Source: Ephemerocybe angulata (taxonomy: Eukaryota; Basidiomycota; Agaricomycetes; Agaricales; Psathyrellaceae). From it: a DNA stretch of 64,000 bases. The position numbers and the translations under genes were made by a program. Location: NCBI GenBank assembly GCA_013368325.1, contig JAACJK010000110.1:1054001-1118000 (forward strand). The letters run 5' to 3'. The notes under the pieces are model-generated. The model searched no databases and was not told the origin of the DNA. It saw only the letters and a program-made list of their open reading frames with translations. Below, one piece after another: positions 1 to 11,095 of the stretch. Positions within the stretch are counted from its first letter, which is position 1, and each line of letters begins with the position of its first letter.

Positions 1-967
1 AGTACGACTTCGAGAATGAAAAGAGATGTATGAAGGTACGCCTCCATGGGTGCGAATCGCTGGGCGTAAAGAGGGTGTGAGGCGGCTCTTCAGGCGGTAC
101 GAAGTCGCGGTAGGTTTCGTCCACGATCAAGGGAACACGGTGTTTGGTTGCGAGATCAGCGTACGACGCTATTAGAGATGGTGGATAGATCGCTCCAGTC
201 TATAGGTTCATGGTGTATCAATATTCGAGATGCCAGTCCAAGGTTATTCCTGAACTTACAGGGTTATTGGGCGTTACAAGGGCGATAGCCTTGGTCTTTG
301 TGGTAATCAGAGCCTCGCATCGCGCGATAGATGGAAGAAATCCGTCCTCGGGGAGTGTGGGCAGTCCGATAGCCTTCACTCCGAGCAAAGACAGGTCCAT
401 TCTAGAATTTCGGTCAACCGCTGCCAACTGTAAGAAAAGGCTTGTTCTCACTCGTGATTGAAGTACCTAGAACAACAATTAATATGGCCATTTGCGAGAG
501 ATGAAAGCATTTTCATACCAGGGGAAGGGTAATATTACTTCATCTCCGGCGTCGGCCAGAGCCATAATGACCGCCATGAAGGCCATGTTACACCCAGCAG
601 TTAAAGCGACATCTTCCATTTTGATATCCGCCTGTAGACCGTACAGGGCCTTCATCTCATCGACAAGCGCCAGACGGAGTGCAGGTTCTCCATCACTGCG
701 ACCGTAACTAAAGTTCTGGGGAGATGCACTAGCTTCACCAATTGCTTGGCGAAGCTCTTCAGGCGGAGGTATGCCTGGAACTCCTTGGGACATATCTATC
801 AAGGGTGTCGATGACGTTTCGTTGTACCGAGCAGCCCATTCGTATGCTTTAGGTATCCTGAAATTGTTTCGTCAATGACACAGATTATAGGATTGGGGGC
901 GTCCTTACGGGGGAGCGGAAGTGTTAAGAACGCCTTTGGACAGCGAGAACCCAAGAGCTGAGGACAT
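1..967 (-). CDS. PLP-dependent class I/II aminotransferase, 3' end cut off by the window
   Basis: Fold-type I PLP aminotransferase of the aspartate-aminotransferase-like group; it should move an amino group between an amino acid and a 2-oxoacid, with unknown substrate. Hand-built exons (minus strand): 909-967, 519-857, 452-466, 260-401 and 1-199, joined in frame with GT-AG introns of 50-60 nt. The start gives MSSALGFSLSKG. Visible family features in order are DMSQGVPG, the SYGRSDGEPALR glycine/arginine region, TAGCNMAF, PFPWYFNHEMDL across the 15-nt third exon, VTPNNPTGAIYPP (PLP-ring Asn), VDETYRDF (PLP Asp/Tyr region) and SFSKSY, whose Lys is the expected Schiff-base residue. The C-terminal domain lies beyond base 1. 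It sits 156 bp downstream of the RWD gene on the same strand. The family is secure; the specificity is not. Confidence 0.88.
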
Positions 968-1123
968 GGTGTCGGTCAAAAGGTAAGGTTGAAAGCTGTG
1001 TTATCACGACCCATCGATGTCGGCGGACCGAGCGGTTCCCGGCTCCGGATGGGCGCCACTGCCAGTCAGGTCTGCAGGAAGGGTAGGGAGAAGGACGAAG
1101 TAAAACGTACTCGTCCCCAGATA

Positions 1124-2002
1124 TCAAGCCGAACCACTACTCCCAATCCCCATCTCGAGCACAAATTCTTCTCTCCCGATCCGCTTCATCTCTTCCACCA
1201 CTTCCCCGACTCTGGAGAACTCTTGCCATCCAAGCAATGTGCCTTGAGACGAATGCTCTCCACTGGTGTCCTTTGGGACAGCCTCGACGAACCGAACGCG
1301 TAGAGCCAGCCATTGCATCCCTTTGACGTTCGAAACAAACTCTTCTAGATTCTTCTGTCGGCCTTGCGCGTAGATCACTCCTGGGTAGCCGATCTTCGCG
1401 AAACCAGAAAGCTTGAGCTGGGACGTCCATTGCTGTAGAGAACGCCGTTTCTTCGATGATATGAGGTGGTGCGAGGTGAAAAGAACGTGGAATGTCGGCT
1501 CATTTTCTGCCTGGGTGGGCTCGTGCTGTTCCTTGACGTCTTCGGTGTGTCGGTCGAGTGGGGCGTCGTGTAACATAGGAACGAGCTGCGACAGAAGATG
1601 GTACAACGGAAAACTGTAGGTAGGGTCAATGCTGTCGGGCTAGGTAGGATTAAGCTTGACATACCCAACGCCTTCTGTTTCCCTCTCCTTCTCCCTGATA
1701 ATGTCCAGCCACCTTTCTTGCTCGCCTCTGCTCATGTTGTTTCCCTTGACCGATATCAGATGTCCGTCGGACTGCATGTATACTGCGACCTGGAACCAGA
1801 TAGGTTTGTTGTCGAGCTTGAGTGTGAATAGAGCGGTGGACGCCTCGTCTTTAGGAAGAAAGTCTGCAATATCGCGTTCCGTACTCTGACCGAGCGCGTC
1901 GTTCCAAAAGTCGGCGTCCTCAACGAATGTCATAGTCTCTCCAGGCATCAGGGAACATTGGATGAGTTGCAGCTCTTCTAGGCGTATCTGAGGCGTCGAC
2001 AT
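1124..2002 (-). CDS. RWD domain / DUF1115 protein (RWDD2-like)
   Basis: Two exons, 1665-2002 and 1124-1613, separated by a 51-nt intron (donor GTATGT) and joining in frame to 275 aa. The N-terminal half (residues about 5-110) looks like an RWD domain: an amphipathic helix with EELQLIQCSLMPGE, then a strand-rich stretch. The C-terminal half contains the DUF1115 hallmark around GFAKIGYPGVIYAQG and WLALRVRFVE, as in animal RWDD2 proteins. RWD domains are protein-interaction folds related to E2 enzymes without the catalytic Cys; no enzyme activity is expected. The role in fungi is unknown. Start chosen because it is the first Met in the exon and opens directly into the RWD region. Confidence 0.8.
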
Positions 2003-2255
2003 TAAGTGTGTGCCGAGAAGAAATATCTTTCAATTCGAGAATGGGAGCGGTCGTCGTCGTTGTCGTCGTCAGAATTCAGCGACAGGGCCCAAGAACCTAG
2101 GCCTGACCTCAGCAGCTTCGGAATATAATACGACCAAGCAAAGATGCCCCTATCTTTCCGGCGCTTATCTAGTCAAACTTCAAAGAATGCGATATAACCC
2201 TCGGAATGTGGTACATAGTATGTTGGTATCACGTATATGAGCCTTACTCTCAGAC

Positions 2256-4428
2256 TCAGTGCCCGAAAAGCCCAGCCAAGGTAGGTACGAAAAGGCCATT
2301 TTGGCATTTGAATCCAACATCGGTGGAAATCTAAGAAGACCATGAGGATTCCAAAATTACTTCAGCGGGCGTCGGAATAGAACGTACCACAGTAGAGTTG
2401 CACATCACGGTGGCGGGCTTCCAGCTTTGTGTCACAGGAACGATCCTCCTCGCAACTATGTTCTTGACTAGGGCCCCCGTCAATACGCACGCCGTGATCG
2501 TACTAAGGCTAACGATGGCTATACTCACCAGTCTCGGGATACAAGTCGAAGATGATGACCTCCCTTCCAGTCGCTCCAGGTACATAGTACCAGCAGGGGT
2601 CACTGACGCAGGTGCCTTCGAAGAATGTTGGGGAGCTGGAACGCGGAAATTACTACGTCAACGGAGGTGAGCGAAGAGCTTTGCGGTTGAGCTCACTCAT
2701 TGATATTCCCGACAAAGTTTTCAAAGAACATGTCTTGAATCTGGGTGTTGGTTACATCCGTTACTTCTGGCTTTGGCCCCAGCTGAGTGAAGGAACAGTT
2801 AGTTTGAAGTCCGGGGTATGTCACAAGTGAACTCACATTCTGGTCCCAATAACTGACAGAAATTAAGAATGTCAGAACGGTTTTGAACGATTAGGAAACC
2901 AAGCTTACTTCTGCGTAACGTAGATCTATAGCTACTGTTAGCATAGGAAAATATGGTAGGAGAGCAAAGGCAAGGCACGAACAGGGAATCGAACGTTGTC
3001 AAACTTGATGTTCCTCCAGGTGATGCTGCACTTAAGTTAGGGCTGAACTTTTGATAGAACGTAGCCCAGTCGACATACTTTCTGGCGAGCCCCTTCCCTC
3101 CAGTCCAACTCTTGAATCGAGCGGCGTACAGCGCGTTTTTCTATCCCAATGCGTATTAGAAACCCACCCCGCACAGACCAGATTCGCGTACCATTTCGAC
3201 GTTTTCAATTCTGTTAGTAATTCCATCAGCCTCTACCAAATAAACGTGTCGAAAGTACTCACAAGACATTTTGAACATCAGCGACCTGGCCACCTTTACC
3301 GAGCGATCCGATGGATAAGCCATGACCTCCTTCGCAGCGCGAGTTTCTGAACACGATATTCTTGGCCCCGTTTCCGACAGTCAAGCAGTCGTCGCCGTTC
3401 TGAATGTGGTTGTTCTCGAGCAGGAAGTCCGTTCCGCCACCAGCGGAGAAACCGTCCCTTCAGATACGCGACCAAGGTCAGAAGTATGAGCGGCGGGATA
3501 ATCGAAAAACATACGTGTTGAAAGGGAATGCCTGTGGACGATAGCAGATTTGAAAAGTTAGTGAACAGAGCCTGAGAAGAAGAATCATAGGGCACGCACG
3601 CTATCCATGTCGTCCGACAGCGCGTAAATCCAGTTATCATGAGCATGCAAGTTCGTCGAGCCGCTCGCACTGAAGCTCCAAGCAACGGGCTGAGGGAGGG
3701 GACCGCCGTAAGGGATTATACCTTCAAAGAAAGACACAACACGACGTACCTTCCACAGTTTCATGTTACGAATAACACCATTGCTAATCTTGGCGAAGTT
3801 CCATCCGTGAGGCCTGTTGGTCAACTCATGTTTGTTCCACCACTAGGAAGGAGCGGAACGATGAGGACCCTGAAGAGAGGAGACGAACGAACAGCGTACC
3901 TGTTGGCCATGTGCATCGACCCATCCCCACTTTGGGTTCGTGGAACCGATAAGGCTGACTTTGTCTCCACCAGTGAACGTGAACCAATGCCCTGGGAAGG
4001 TCTTTCGAGCCAAGACTGTCAGCCTTAGGTATCCTGCAGATGTCCAAACGAATGCAGCTTACGGACGACGCGACAATGGCTATTGAAATAAGAGTTAGTA
4101 GCCCCTTTCTCTGCATCAAATTATCTCGCGTACCTTGGACAGTAGCCATATCCTCGGGGTAGCTCAGATTGCCCTCAATCCTAATCTCAACATTGTTAAG
4201 GACAGGGAACTTGATAGGCGTCCAGATATTATAATGCACCCCCTGCTTAAACAGAATCGTCGAGTTCGACGCGTAGTCTGGTAAAGCAGCAAGCAAAGCA
4301 GGAGTATCGTCCTGCCCGTCTACGTGGGGTACAGTGAACGTCTTCAGCGCACTCGGAGCAGCAAGAGCCGCACTAGCCGCAGAGAAAGCGAGAAGAACCG
4401 GCGAGAGAAGCAGTGACGACAGCATCAT
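2256..4428 (-). CDS. secreted GH28 exo-polygalacturonase
   Basis: Pectin-degrading glycoside hydrolase family 28 enzyme, predicted extracellular. Sixteen exons join in frame to 433 aa: 4134-4428, 4063-4079, 3900-4001, 3750-3842, 3600-3689, 3515-3531, 3263-3457, 3192-3210, 3079-3140, 2995-3025, 2909-2925, 2837-2852, 2697-2782, 2529-2635, 2388-2467, 2256-2330. The N-terminus (MMLSSLLLSPVLLAF, ending near ALA-APS) is a signal peptide. GH28 active-site signatures are visible: NTDGF, GDDCL with the paired catalytic Asp, GHGLSIGSLG with the conserved His, and RFKSW. The C-terminal GTCVSDPCWYY and VGFKC segments match the exo-acting, rhamnogalacturonase/exo-PG-like branch. Five exons are under 20 nt. 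GTG precedes the ATG in frame; ATG at 4428 is preferred. Exo action is inferred from overall resemblance. Confidence 0.88.
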
Positions 4429-4489
4429 CACAACCTAGAACCCAACGAAGAGCGACGTCGAACCAGGATCGGTCCTTTCACCACGGCAT

Positions 4490-4508
4490 TCTCGCAGTAT
4501 ATATACCC
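4490..4508 (-). promoter_or_regulatory. TATA box of the GH28 gene
   Basis: Minus-strand GGGTATATATACTG lies about 70 bp upstream of the GH28 start codon, in the normal TATA position for a fungal gene with a short leader. An inducible pectinase would be expected to have such a promoter. No further operator could be assigned. Confidence 0.55.
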
Positions 4509-5284
4509 TCCTCCCACCTCTAAGGTTCGAAAAGCCAAGGAATTACGACTGGGCCATGTGCTCCTCGCGTCGCGCATCACGGGTTTGCCCCCAAATCTGC
4601 ATCCGTTTGAATGCCAACAAGGTCCCCGGACTCCGGAGGCACGCACAGACGCGCCGGGTGCTCTATGGAAAGGTCAGAACATATGAAAGGTGCGGGGTCG
4701 CGGAGTCGCATGATGAGCGCGCAGCGATCTTCGTGATGGTTGTGGTCAAAAGCAGGCACGGCTCGTGGGGCCTGTGAGGCTGGCGGATTCTTGCGTGCCG
4801 GGCGGGCCTTCATGCCCGCTCATCCACCGGGGCAGCTTCCCGCGTGTCCGTTATGCACTGGACGGACGATGCAACCACCAGGTATCGGCCTAGGTCGAGA
4901 GTAGCGAGCATGGCGTTGATGACTTACGATGAGAGCTTGGTTGACGTGACTCTGTTCAGAAATTTCGCACCTGATCAGTGCCTCGTCGGATAGCGAACTT
5001 GAATGGAATGGTAAGGACCCACTCGCGCAATCTTCACGAGGTGTCAAATTTGTCAAAGCAATGCATTCAAGAACTACATTCGACACCCAGTGTGAAGGCT
5101 TCTATCGTCCAAAACAGAGAGAAGAAGATGACAAAGGGGCAAGTATCCAGTCAAGATTCCAAGAGTTCGCAGTGGGACGGTACAGGTTGACGATTAATGG
5201 ATCATCTTTGGATCACCTGCTAAGAAAAGCCAGAACGTCAGCCGAACTTTCAGATTCTAAGAAAGTATCAAGTTATACCATGGT
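4509..5284. other. intergenic, no gene seen
   Basis: Region between the GH28 promoter and the stop of the F-box-like gene. It has only short open frames, without recognisable domains or a plausible intron chain on either strand. It presumably contains upstream regulatory DNA of the pectinase gene. Confidence 0.6.
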
Positions 5285-6930
5285 TCATTGCTCAGTTTCC
5301 TCCCAAGTCTCCAGAACGAGTTTCCAGCGTTTTTGAACCATCGTGAGACCGATAGAGGGATCATCATCGTCCCCAAAATCCGGAGTTTGCAGGCTTTCAA
5401 GTTGGGGCAGATGGGCCTGCAAGAACTTCAGGACTCGTGAAGGCGAAATGATTGGCGAGTATCCCACCCCGAGCACCCGAAGATTAAACGGTGTGCTGGA
5501 AATAGGCTGGTCAGGGGATAGTTGGGTCGTGTCAAAGGTTATCCTCAGGACGCGGAGAGAAGGAAGAGAATTGAGGAGTTGTAGTATATGGGAGTGGTCG
5601 ATTGACGGCACCCGTCCGTTATGTTCGTCGGATGGGAGGAGATCGAGTGTCGATAGTTTCGGCCAGATGCTGGGTATCTGTGAAAGCGCCTGCGGACCCA
5701 ACTGAACTCCACCAAGAACGCTAACCCTCAGGAACTCCAGTTGGTTGAACTCGTGAAGTGGCGACAGATCGAGGGGCTCCCGATATTCTTTATCAAGGAT
5801 GTCTTCCTCCTCTTGTGCGGCCTGGTGTTCCATACATATTGTTCCTTCCGTCAGATCAATTTTCTTCAAAGTTTGAGCGCTGCACTTCAATTTGATATCG
5901 TCCAGAGCTTTTCGAACGCTTGCCGGGGAAGCGGGCCAAAATTCGTGTACCGAACATTCCTGTAGGTGATGCGCGACGGGAAGCCACCGCTGTATGTGTC
6001 CAAAACCTGTAAAGTCTTCCATATTGCACTTCATGATCAATTCCCGGAGGGAGAGGAAGCCAGACTCGTTGAAAGTTGAGAAGTCTGCACCCACGATCTG
6101 CTCGATGACTCCAGTAAATTCAAGCCGGCGAAGTTGTGGCATCTTGGCTATATGCGCGATACTCGCCAAGGAAAGGTCAGGTGCGCGCAGATTTTCGAGG
6201 TGGTCCCAGGAATACGAGGAAATCAACAAACTCGAGAATTTGCTTCCGAAGTTACGGTCGAAGTCCAGGCTTTTTAGATGTGGCAGCCGTTTGAGGGTGG
6301 CACGAATGGCGACGGAATCCATGGGGTTGTCGAGACGTGAATCAGAGAATTTCAAGGAGACGACGCTTTCGCCTACAAAAAGGCACATGAAAGGAGATAG
6401 CTGTTTCGAGAAATCCGACTTATAGCCAAAGGCTGATTTGACGTGGTGAGGGCTCAACCAGGTACAAAACTTCAGTCGTGGCGACAAAGCTCCAGGTTGG
6501 AGGGACGTTTCCGTCTGCAGCGCGATAAAAGCCTCAATGGACAGCATCTTCATCCCGGGTGAGACTCGTGGGCTGAAGTGTTGAATCCTATGGGCGTAAT
6601 AGTTCAGATATCGATGTAAATCCGCTGGTAGAAAGTCGCGCTGCAAGAACTGCTTCTGGATTAATGAACTGCGCATTATTTGTGGGTTACGAGCCTTACC
6701 AGTATAACGTTGTTTTTCCCTTCTTCCGGTGAAGGCCGTATTTTGGTTGTCCATAAATCTTCTGGCAGGCAAGCTATGAGCGGTTGGAAAGAGTCGATGG
6801 TGTGCCAGAGTTTGTCCAAGGCCGGTTCCAGGAAAGCGCGAGAGGTTAAGGCGGCCGAAAGGGCGGTTTTAGGATCCAAGTCATTGCAGATGAGAGTCAG
6901 GATTTCGGGGATCCAAATGCATCGATCCAT
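5285..6930 (-). CDS. F-box-like protein with leucine-rich C-terminal half
   Basis: Two exons (6700-6930 and 5285-6655) around a 44-nt intron give 533 aa in frame. The N-terminus, IPEILTLICNDLDPKTALSA followed by ALTSRAFLEPALDKLW, has the F-box pattern: Pro-Glu-Ile helix, then a Leu/Ser/Arg-Phe helix. Such a motif binds Skp1 in SCF ubiquitin ligases. The rest is rich in LRR-like stretches (LPHLKSLDF, MPQLRRLEF, LSLRELIM, LPSLRVLRI, LPQLESL), as expected for a substrate-binding solenoid. Proteins of this type are a very large family in mushrooms and usually lack known substrates. A 31-nt alternative intron end was rejected because it breaks the frame. Confidence 0.75.
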
Positions 6931-7304
6931 GTCGAAGAGCGTCGAGGCGGTGGGTAAAGTTGTGGTTCAGTTCAAGTTCAATCGAAAATTGATTCCCGGG
7001 CCTTTCATCGACGGATCAGGGGTTTGTTTGACAATCACTTTGGAACTGAACAAAGTCGGCAGGTTCTTCAATAAGCGCCGGAACCATCACGTTGACTCGG
7101 AGGCCTCAAGCCTCCTCGGCCCTTCTTAGTCAAATTAGATGCAATTGGCCTTGATGTATTGTGTAGTGAATTATGAATACATAATGAGTCCAACCCTTAG
7201 GTATTACGATACATGCTGCAATTGTAACCGAGTGCTGAAACGCAAATTATAGGTGTATATCCTGTGAGGTATATCTGTAGCAGTCCATGAACTGTCCATA
7301 GTAC
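6931..7304. other. intergenic, no gene seen
   Basis: Promoter side of the F-box-like gene and 3' side of the unknown 515-aa gene. The middle (about 7130-7260) is AT-rich with no domain-bearing frame. Confidence 0.6.
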
Positions 7305-8907
7305 TTAAAAACCGTCCATCTCTCGTTCACTTCGCAAATGCGACACGGTCATCTCAGTCCGTGAAGCAATGAACCCATAATCAATGTCCCCACCTCCCGC
7401 ACCATCGGGTACCATATACACCTTCGCACTGACTGCAAATATTCGGGTCTCCTTCTTGAGAAAAAGGTGCGCGGGTACCGGGACCCAGAACCTTAACCGC
7501 CAACCCCGCCCCGAAATCTGTGGCACAACACTTTTCGCCGCCTCCAGCCCCGACTGCTGCAGACTTCTCTCCTCCGCCGACGGGCTACTGGAGAACAGAA
7601 GGTTCGAAAGTCCCGAGGGGATGGTGTTCCGCGTTACCAAGCCCTGCGATGGGATCGCGACCCGGTTGACGATGTTAACGTCACAGGCCTTCCCCACAGT
7701 GGGCAGCGAATAGACGCGATCCCAGACGTTCTCGATTGAGATGGTTCCGGACGGAACGAATGGGACTTCTGATCTTCCTGGGTTGGACGGGATCTCGGAG
7801 CCATCGAAGCGGCATTGCCAGTGGTCGAAGTCGGACTGTCTGTCGGAGAACCGTGGTGGACCGCTCTTCGTGCGGCACTCAATGTCAATGAGGGTCACGT
7901 CTGGCATGGATAGAGGGGTTCCGTCCCAAATCGAGGGATTCTTTGCCATGATATAGAGGTAGACTTGACATGGAATGTCGCTGCTGCAAACAAAGATAAG
8001 TTAAGTCCTGAATCAAGCTATTTGCCTCTGTGACCTACTTGTCATGCCTATCCCAGACTTCGACGTGAGGGGAGTGTGAAAACGACACGAAGAGCTCGCA
8101 GTCCGCTGGGGCAAGATGTACGCATCCGTACTGGTCCGTTTGAGCTGAAACGCGGTTGCTAGAGGGAGGTTCGGTCGCAATGTCGCCTTTAGCGCGTTTT
8201 GGGTTGAGTGGCTGAGTGGCGGGGAGTTGACGTGGCTCAAGGCTAGAGACAGAGCTTGTGCGGGTCAGGGATGGCCGCGTTGAAGGAGGTGGAAGTTTGA
8301 CCACAGGGAAGGGGCGGGGCTTCTCAGAGAGGATCGCGTCTAACGAGGATTTCGAAGACGAGGGTTTGATTTTTGCCTTCGATGCCATTTTGGTGGTACT
8401 CTCCGGGGGACTGGGTTTTGAAGAAGATGGCTGCGTAGTAGTTTTACTCACAGAGCTGCCATTGTCCAATACTTTCGTTCCACCCTCGAGTTTCGTGGCG
8501 ATTGGCGGGGCAGGGGATGGCTTTGTCGTTGTAGACAAAGTAGCCGAGGGTGGATTTGCTGATATCTTCACCCCGTGCTTCGCGTGTGTCGAGCGCTTGG
8601 CCCTGAGTGCCACCGAGCGGGGGATGCCCGAGGGCAGTGTCGACTCCGGCTTGCAGTTGGTGGTGGTAGTGGCAGCAACAGGGACGTAGATCTTCTGTGG
8701 CGCGTTTTCGGCAGTGGCAGTTATCAAGACGCGACCTGTTGAGGTCTGGTTCGTGTTTGGAAGGTGTACTGTCCGCAGCGTCTCGACAGAGGTTGTAGAG
8801 CTCGTTCGCTGACGGCGAGTACGACCGAAGGGGTAGTCGTTCTCTACATCAGTTTCATAAGCACTCGTCGATGCGTAGGTCCGTTTGCGCGGCAAGCTGG
8901 GCGGCAT
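7305..8907 (-). CDS. unknown 515-aa protein, Ser/Thr/Pro-rich N-terminal half
   Basis: Two exons (8039-8907, 7305-7983) with a 55-nt GTAGGT-CAG intron join in frame to 515 aa. I do not recognise a family. Residues 1 to about 250 are low complexity (Ser, Thr, Pro, Lys), begin MPPSLPRKRTY and include a basic RTRRQR patch that could be a nuclear signal. From about residue 260 the protein becomes ordered-looking: HLAPADCELFVSFSHSPHVEVW, then a strand-rich domain with VYLYIMAKNP, WQCRFDG, a WRLRFWVPVP segment and YMVPDG. A disordered tail plus one beta-rich domain is the fair description. A frame on the opposite strand at 8258-8689 is its shadow. The gene is divergent from the F-box-like gene at 9581. 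Confidence 0.65.
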
Positions 8908-9580
8908 GGATTACGAGAGTAGCTGATACCAGCGATGTGGGTGTTCGAGTGGACTCGGAGTCGGGGTTGGTTCCAGCCAAACCAGGTGTGCCTTGTAATC
9001 GCTGGACCCGGAACGGCAGGTAGGGATGAAGGGGTTCAAGGCACCGGAGAAGCGATGGAAACCTGTCGAAACTGTGTAGCCCAAGGAGCGTGGGTGGGTT
9101 AAAGATAGGAGATGATCAAGTTGTTGATTGGCAACCTGCGTTCTATACCCGGAGGCTCCTTATAAAACAGAGACTCGAAGTGGCTCGAACATGGAACAAA
9201 CAAGATGCCCGTGACATGCTTCGCTCCGACTTTTGAGAAATGGTCAAAACACGGTCAAAACACGGTCATGGTTTCCGCTTTGTCCGTTGCATTGGCAACG
9301 AGCTTCGTGTGTGACCGCGAAGTTCAACCAGGTATGAACCTGCGGGGTCGATGTTTATCAATGGCATCACCGTGCATCTGAGATAAAATGTTACACTTGA
9401 CTTTCATGCTGAAGAAAGATAGGAACTACCTCGAATCTGAGCGCTGTACTTATCAGGGCTATCGAAATCGAGGACCTAGATTTGACCTAGATCTATCGTG
9501 ATGGCGGTTGAAGAAGACAAGAAGTCGGGCGCCTAAGCACCGCCTCTGACTCGGAGGCCGAAATTTTCCTTGACTCGACC
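8908..9580. other. divergent promoter region with short tandem repeat
   Basis: Shared upstream region of two divergently transcribed genes. It contains GGTCAAAACAC repeated in tandem (about 9242-9270, third copy incomplete) and a TTATAAAA at about 9162. No coding frame with a recognisable domain is present. Confidence 0.5.
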
Positions 9581-11056
9581 ATGACCATACCAAGAGTAAG
9601 CCCACTTTATCATTCTTGAACTCTACCTAAAAGTTTATATACACCACCCCAGACAACACCCAGGTTATACCCCGACCTTCTTGGTCTTGTCATTGACCAG
9701 TCATGGTTCGACATCAAAACTCTCGCCAACCTTTGTCTTGTTTCCCGCAGCTTCGTGAATAGGGCTCAAAAAGCACTCTACTATGAGCTGGATCTGGTCA
9801 ATGCACCTGGCTATGAAAGCAGCGCAAGTTCAATCGGACAGCTGACCGAGGCAGCACGCCAGAAACGGCGGGAAACCATGGAAAGGGAGCCGCATCTGCT
9901 AGCCAAAGTTGGCGCGTTGGCCATTAGCTTGGAACGGTCAGAGGAGCAGGGAGGTCTCGTAGAAGGATCCAACACCCGTTTTCAAGAGCTTCTCGATACT
10001 CTCCCTGATTCCAGCAACATCGACCACGTTCATGTCCTATTTGGACAGAGGGAGCTGCCGTCGCAGGGCTACTTCGTCATCGCGGAGCGGGTGCGAAGCA
10101 AGCTGGAGGCAATCATATCATCCCCTCGAATGCGGTCCATTGACATTGAGATATATGCCATCTACGACCGCGCCTGCCCTTTTCCTGGATGGATCTTCAG
10201 GAGCCTTTCGTACACAACGAAGACCGTGAAGCTCATGTTGGCGACACAAACCCGCATCTCAGTCATTCCTGGAGCGGTATATCCCAATGCACCTCCTATC
10301 CTCAATCAGGTACGGAAACGCTTTCTGGTCGATTTCGACTTTGCCGTACGCCGTGGGGGAGATAGCATGGAGCGCTGCGCCGTCATCCTGTCCGGTCTCT
10401 GCTTCAACTTCAAATTCTCCGGGCTTAAAAGGCTGACCGTCACCCACATGCCTGAGGACAAGACCCTATGGACGCTACCCCAGGATGCAGCAGAGACTCT
10501 GGAGCACCTTACAATCAGGGCATATCCAAGTGCGTTACTATCGCGTTTCTCGACCTAACACCATTACTCACATCCAACAGATCGGCACGCATTTCTCTGG
10601 TCGATACAGAAAGACCATTTCTCTCCGTATCAAAGGCTTCGAACCATAACTCTTGGAGTGTTCTTTTTCCACCACCTCTTCATCCACAACTCTTCCGAGT
10701 CGCTCACCGACCTTTTCAGTGTTCCTCTTCCACCCCTTCTGGAGCGCATAACCCTGCACATCAATCTAGGTCGCTTCCTGATGGGATCGCTTCCCGACAC
10801 CTTCGAACCAGGAGCAGGAGCCAATCTCGAGAGTTGGCGTCTAACGGACGAAGTCATTTCTCGACTCGGCTCAATCAGTACTCTGGCTGTCAAGCTCGAA
10901 TGGTCCTCCAAACGGATCATAGAGCAGCTACATGAACCCGATGAAATAGCATGGGAGCAAGGTGTCGAACGGCTGTGCGCAAACTGGAGGGATATATTCC
11001 GTTTATCTGATGAACAGGGGAAGCTAACATTATCATATACCCACACGATATCCTGA
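9581..11056 (+). CDS. F-box-like protein
   Basis: Three exons (9581-9595, 9653-10529, 10581-11056) with 57- and 51-nt introns give 455 aa in frame. The first exon is only 15 nt (MTIPR). The N-terminus after splicing, RLYPDLLGLVIDQSW then TLANLCLVSRSFVNRAQKALY, follows the mushroom F-box pattern (Leu-Val-Ser-Arg-Ser-Phe helix). Downstream leucine-rich stretches (LKRLTVTHMP, TLEHLTIRAYP, LERITLHINL) suggest a degenerate LRR-like substrate-binding region. It ends 40 bp before the tail of the convergent bestrophin-like gene. The gene model is firm because all three exons close in one frame; the F-box label is by pattern only. Confidence 0.7.
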
Positions 11057-11095
11057 GCCCAGATGTACTTCTAGAGCTGTACTTAGAGGAATCCG

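Noticed and set aside
8258..8689. 143-codon plus-strand frame
   Set aside because: Antisense shadow of the Ser/Pro-rich exon of the minus-strand 515-aa gene.
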